NCBI GenBank assembly: GCA_944381325.1
Contig: CALWKS010000002.1
Location: 1-64,000 of the forward strand
Source: an uncultured Christensenellaceae bacterium
Lineage (GTDB): Bacteria; Bacillota; Clostridia; Christensenellales; UBA3700
Length of the DNA: 64,000 nt
Reading direction: 5' to 3'
The position numbers and the translations under genes were made by a program. The notes below the pieces were generated by a model. The model had not been told where the DNA came from, ran no database searches, and saw nothing but the letters and a program-made list of their open reading frames with translations. Every line of letters begins with the position of its first letter. Position 1 is the stretch's first letter. Of this stretch, positions 61,155 to 64,000 are shown piece after piece.

Positions 61155-61925
61155 TCAGGCAATTGCTATATATGGCTGCGTTATAAAATGTGCGCCTATC
61201 AATACAACGGCATATAAAACGGTAACCGCGCCGCGCGCAGACCAGACTTCTATGCCAGAAGCGACTTTTAATGTTTCTCCGCAGTACGACTCATCCATGT
61301 CACAATCTTTTTCAGGGAACTCTGCGTGCAGTACGTTGACAGCCGTAAGCACTCCGCCGTAAACTGCAGTAGCTACCACAAAAGACCACTGATAAATTAT
61401 AGAAAGATATGAAAGCACAGTTGCGATCAGCGTTGCGGCAGCAATAAACGCAGTGCCGCTTTTTAATCCTCCCGCACATATGTCCTTCACCCCTGCGCAT
61501 ATCGCCCATGAGAACAGCCAAGTGTCCGCAAGTATAAACACGATGTGTGCAATGCACGCTATCATAGCTATATTCTGCATTATCGTGGACGGCATAAGCA
61601 GTTGCAGATTATACGGCGTAAAGAAGAGCGCTACAACCGCGAACATACCTGAAAGCCAGTACAACGTAACCGTGCGGATGCGTTTCTTCTCTGTCAGAAA
61701 AGCAGTAAACACTCCTGCCGCCCAGCCTACAGAAGCGAATACCGCAACCAGCACCGACACATCCAGTTTAGCGCCGAAAGCGCCCAGGTTGCCCAGATTA
61801 AACGCCGCATATATACTCTGGTTTATATAATATCTGAATTCCGAAGAAAAGGTAAACGTCATACAAACCAGAACAAGAAAAGACAGATATTTGCCGTATC
61901 TCATTTTGTTGATCAGCTTACTCAT
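61155..61925 (-). CDS. Membrane protein
   Basis: 256 aa from the ATG at 61925, with AAGGAGG; the upstream extension has no ribosome site and overlaps the GH18 gene. About seven TM helices (YLSFLVLVCMTFTFSSEF, VLVAVFASVGWAAGVFTAFL, IAMIACIAHIVFILADTWLF). Starts one base after the GH18 stop, so it is translationally coupled. No family recognised. Confidence 0.6.
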   Translation of the reverse strand: MSKLINKMRYGKYLSFLVLVCMTFTFSSEFRYYINQSIYAAFNLGNLGAFGAKLDVSVLVAVFASVGWAAGVFTAFLTEKKRIRTVTLYWLSGMFAVVALFFTPYNLQLLMPSTIMQNIAMIACIAHIVFILADTWLFSWAICAGVKDICAGGLKSGTAFIAAATLIATVLSYLSIIYQWSFVVATAVYGGVLTAVNVLHAEFPEKDCDMDESYCGETLKVASGIEVWSARGAVTVLYAVVLIGAHFITQPYIAIA

Positions 61926-61926
61926 A

Positions 61927-63321
61927 TCACACCTCCTTGCTAAACGCTTCGCGCGCTTTGCCCAACTGAGCCGTAAGAGAAAGCGGATCGTCAAACGGCA
62001 AGTCTTCATTCTGCGAGAAAGTCATTATTCCGCCAACTCCGCGCAGAATGCAATAAACCGCCTTGTCCCTTACGGTAGTAATCGTATTGAAATAGATATC
62101 GTCAACGACCATAACGTATTCGTCCTTGGGATAATCGGGATCGTTATAATCGACCCATACACCGCTCGCGTCAGAAGGTCTGCCGTAATAGGAAATGCCC
62201 AGATTGAGCTGCTCGGGTCTGAACCCCTGTTCAAGCAGATAATCTATAGAGGAAGCGCAACTACCGGCATAAGAGTTGTTGTCTCCGTTGTGGTCGAAGA
62301 GGTCATAAGCCATGATCTGCACCTGATCTATAGCTTTTACCGCTTCGTCTGAAAAATTAAGTCCCCACGGAGAAACCGCAACCGAGAGCGTCTTGCCGTG
62401 CTTATGAAGTTCTTCAGACAACTTAACCAGGAAATTGCTGTAAAGCGCGTATTCTTCCTTTCCTCTCGGATACTCCCAGTCAAAGTCAGCGCCTGCAACG
62501 TCTTTTTCAAGAACGAGGTCTACGACTGTCTTTACCGCTTCATCGGTATGATAACGGAACACGTCTGCCATTGTTCCGCTTGCGGGAGGGAATATCGTGA
62601 GGCGGATATTTACGTCTCTGCCAGCAATCATAGTTTTGAGTATGTCAAGACATTCGGGAGCGTCCGCCTCATTGGTTACCTTTCCGTCTTCCGTAAATCT
62701 TCCGTATGCGATAAACTGAACGTCAGTAACTACGTCGAATATCGCCTCATCGATAGTGCCTGACTTTCCCGTCTCAGGGTCGTAATCCTTGACAGATCCG
62801 ACTGTAACATATGAAGTTATTCTTAGTTTTTCTTCTCTTTCGCGTTGTTTAAGACAATACACTTTTACATCAGAAATCCTTGCTCCGTGTTTGAAATCGT
62901 CTATTACAAGCTTAATTGCCTTTGCTTTGACCGTGTAAAAAGTAGCCAGTCTGTTTATGCCTATTTCGTTCTGTCTGTAGCACAACTGCCACTCTTCTCC
63001 GTCATCGTAATAAACTGAAAAAGCAGTTACGTTGAAGCCGTTTTCGTTGAGAAGCAACGCGTTCACGTCCTTGAAGTCGTCAAAAGTCAGCACCGCTTCT
63101 GCGCCCTTCTGATTCACTGTCCATGTAGTCAGAGCGCTGTTATCGAATGCAAATCCGCTGCCGCCGCTTCCGCTCACTTCGGCTTGTTCTGCGAGATTAT
63201 CTTCTGTGATATTCAGCTTGTTGTCCCGCGTAAGCGTTACGCAGTAAAAAATCAGCAATGCCGCTATTATCACAAGCAACAACACTGCAGGAATGATCCT
63301 GATTACAATCTTTTTGCTCAT
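61927..63321 (-). CDS. GH18 family glycoside hydrolase, secreted
   Basis: 464 aa. An N-terminal signal/anchor (IRIIPAVLLLVIIAALLIFY) is followed by an F5/8-type-C-like carbohydrate-binding region (~50-165, ending in GARISDVKVYCLKQ). The GH18 barrel has the catalytic DFDWE (VAGADFDWEYP) and IDQVQIMAYDLFDHNG, GGIMTFSQNED. It probably cleaves beta-1,4-linked N-acetylglucosamine polymers, e.g. peptidoglycan or chitin-type glycans, at the cell surface. Confidence 0.85.
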   Translation of the reverse strand: MSKKIVIRIIPAVLLLVIIAALLIFYCVTLTRDNKLNITEDNLAEQAEVSGSGGSGFAFDNSALTTWTVNQKGAEAVLTFDDFKDVNALLLNENGFNVTAFSVYYDDGEEWQLCYRQNEIGINRLATFYTVKAKAIKLVIDDFKHGARISDVKVYCLKQREREEKLRITSYVTVGSVKDYDPETGKSGTIDEAIFDVVTDVQFIAYGRFTEDGKVTNEADAPECLDILKTMIAGRDVNIRLTIFPPASGTMADVFRYHTDEAVKTVVDLVLEKDVAGADFDWEYPRGKEEYALYSNFLVKLSEELHKHGKTLSVAVSPWGLNFSDEAVKAIDQVQIMAYDLFDHNGDNNSYAGSCASSIDYLLEQGFRPEQLNLGISYYGRPSDASGVWVDYNDPDYPKDEYVMVVDDIYFNTITTVRDKAVYCILRGVGGIMTFSQNEDLPFDDPLSLTAQLGKAREAFSKEV

Positions 63322-63691
63322 TTCTCCTCCCTATATTTCAGCAACTACATTACGCTGAAAAATCATAAAATATCTCTTTAATAATTCCGCAAGTATCGGG
63401 ATCTTAATTAAATTGTATTGTCTATTTTCATTAAGGTCAATACACAACTTACTTTAAAAAGTTAATTAAATGAACTAATATGTCAAAGCCCTCATTAAAT
63501 TCCATTGACTGTGTTTTTATTTAAAAATGCTGCTCTGTTCTGAAAATTAAAGAGTGTTCAAACATTCAGCGAGCGAATTATTTGCAAAAAGTTGACTTAT
63601 GTATTCAGACTTTAAGCATTATAAAAAAACGCACGGCCTTTAAGCTGTCCGTATTTCGTTATATATTATTAATTTTGCTTAAAAAAATCTG
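63322..63691. other. Intergenic region
   Basis: 370 AT-rich bases between the two GH18 genes. They hold the 63633-63652 hairpin and presumably the promoter of the GH18 gene ending at 61927. I see no gene or RNA here. Confidence 0.5.
63633..63652 (-). terminator. Weak terminator of the second GH18 gene
   Basis: An ACGG/CCGT hairpin with interior mismatch followed on the minus strand by GCGTTTTTTTAT. It lies 40 bp after the stop at 63692. Confidence 0.45.
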
Positions 63692-64000
63692 TCAGGATCT
63701 GGACTCTATTGCCTTTGCTATCTGCACCGTAAGCGACAGGTCCGGATCAAAGCTGTCTGTGCCGAAATGCCACAGCATAACGCCTCCCACACCGATATCT
63801 ATAGCATAACAAGTTTTGTCATACACGATTTGCCTGCCATTGTAATAGTTGGAAAGCGCAGGATGTTTTACTCCGTCAAGATCGGTATATTCTTCTACAA
63901 AAGTATTTTCAAACGGAGAAAGTTTGTCAGCTACGTCTCCGTAATTTCCCCAATAGCTGTCGCCGTTGATCGGACGTGAATAATAAGGAATGCCTAGACG
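63692..64000 (-). CDS. GH18-type protein, C-terminal part (partial)
   Basis: The last 102 residues of a minus-strand gene that continues past the window. LGIPYYSRPINGDSYWGNYG and IDIGVGGVMLWHFGTDSFDP are the closing barrel strands of GH18 proteins; YYSRP corresponds to the YYGRP found in the neighbouring GH18 protein. Tandem paralogue of the gene ending at 61927; the catalytic region is outside the window. Confidence 0.8.
   Translation of the reverse strand, partial: RLGIPYYSRPINGDSYWGNYGDVADKLSPFENTFVEEYTDLDGVKHPALSNYYNGRQIVYDKTCYAIDIGVGGVMLWHFGTDSFDPDLSLTVQIAKAIESRS

Overview
The window looks like a piece of a low-to-mid GC, monoderm Firmicute chromosome, most likely a gut-type member of the Clostridia. 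The reasons are strong AGGAGG ribosome sites, a Gram-positive type LexA box (CGAACATATGTTCG), lipobox lipoproteins, an ECF sigma/anti-sigma pair, a secreted C39-like protein, and accessory families (PcfJ/PcfK, ArdA, YobI-type NTPase) typical of Clostridial mobile DNA. I cannot assign a genus. No rRNA, tRNA or CRISPR array was seen.

Layout. (1) 0.1-12.5 kb: a tyrosine recombinase, then a minus-strand siphophage tail module read from right to left: HTH regulator, connector, three-TM protein, tail terminator, tail tube, tail chaperones joined by a -1 frameshift, tape measure, hub, fibres and a glycine-rich tip. No terminase, portal, protease or capsid gene is present, so the module is headless and resembles a non-contractile (F-type) tailocin. 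A lipoprotein gene with its own promoter and terminator sits inside it. (2) 12.5-14.9 kb: an XRE regulator, ECF sigma factor, secreted C39-like protein and membrane-anchored anti-sigma-like protein. (3) 15.0-27.2 kb: an integrated element. An excisionase/integrase module (four excisionase-like domains, and an integrase with an embedded XRE-like segment) faces a plus-strand module driven by a textbook SOS promoter. That module encodes a zinc ribbon, a sigma-like factor, small proteins, single-TM secreted proteins, a 48-aa TM peptide, a TM-anchored P-loop ATPase and an HUH rolling-circle Rep, followed by GC-rich hairpins. The set resembles a filamentous-phage (inovirus-like) element.

(4) 27.2-50.5 kb: an accessory/defence island, almost all minus strand. 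It holds an hsdR remnant, a PLD-like/DUF4238 operon, a YobI-type NTPase, a nine-gene PcfJ/PcfK/ArdA operon preceded by a 251-bp interrupted inverted repeat, an NYN-LOTUS ribonuclease with a nuclease-helicase and a MazG-like protein, a four-gene AlbA_2/Dam-like MTase/HerA/NurA cassette, and two Fic proteins. (5) 50.7-64 kb: ordinary chromosomal genes: NUDIX, aldo/keto reductase, MATE exporter, a MarR-cupin-flavodoxin redox operon, an RyR-domain membrane protein, and a cluster of surface proteins (TIM-barrel protein, metallophosphoesterase lipoprotein, two GH18 proteins).

The strongest candidates for an undescribed system are the AlbA_2/MTase/HerA/NurA cassette, the headless tail module with its lipoprotein moron, and the SOS-controlled inovirus-like element. 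All family assignments were made by eye from motifs; none was checked by database search.
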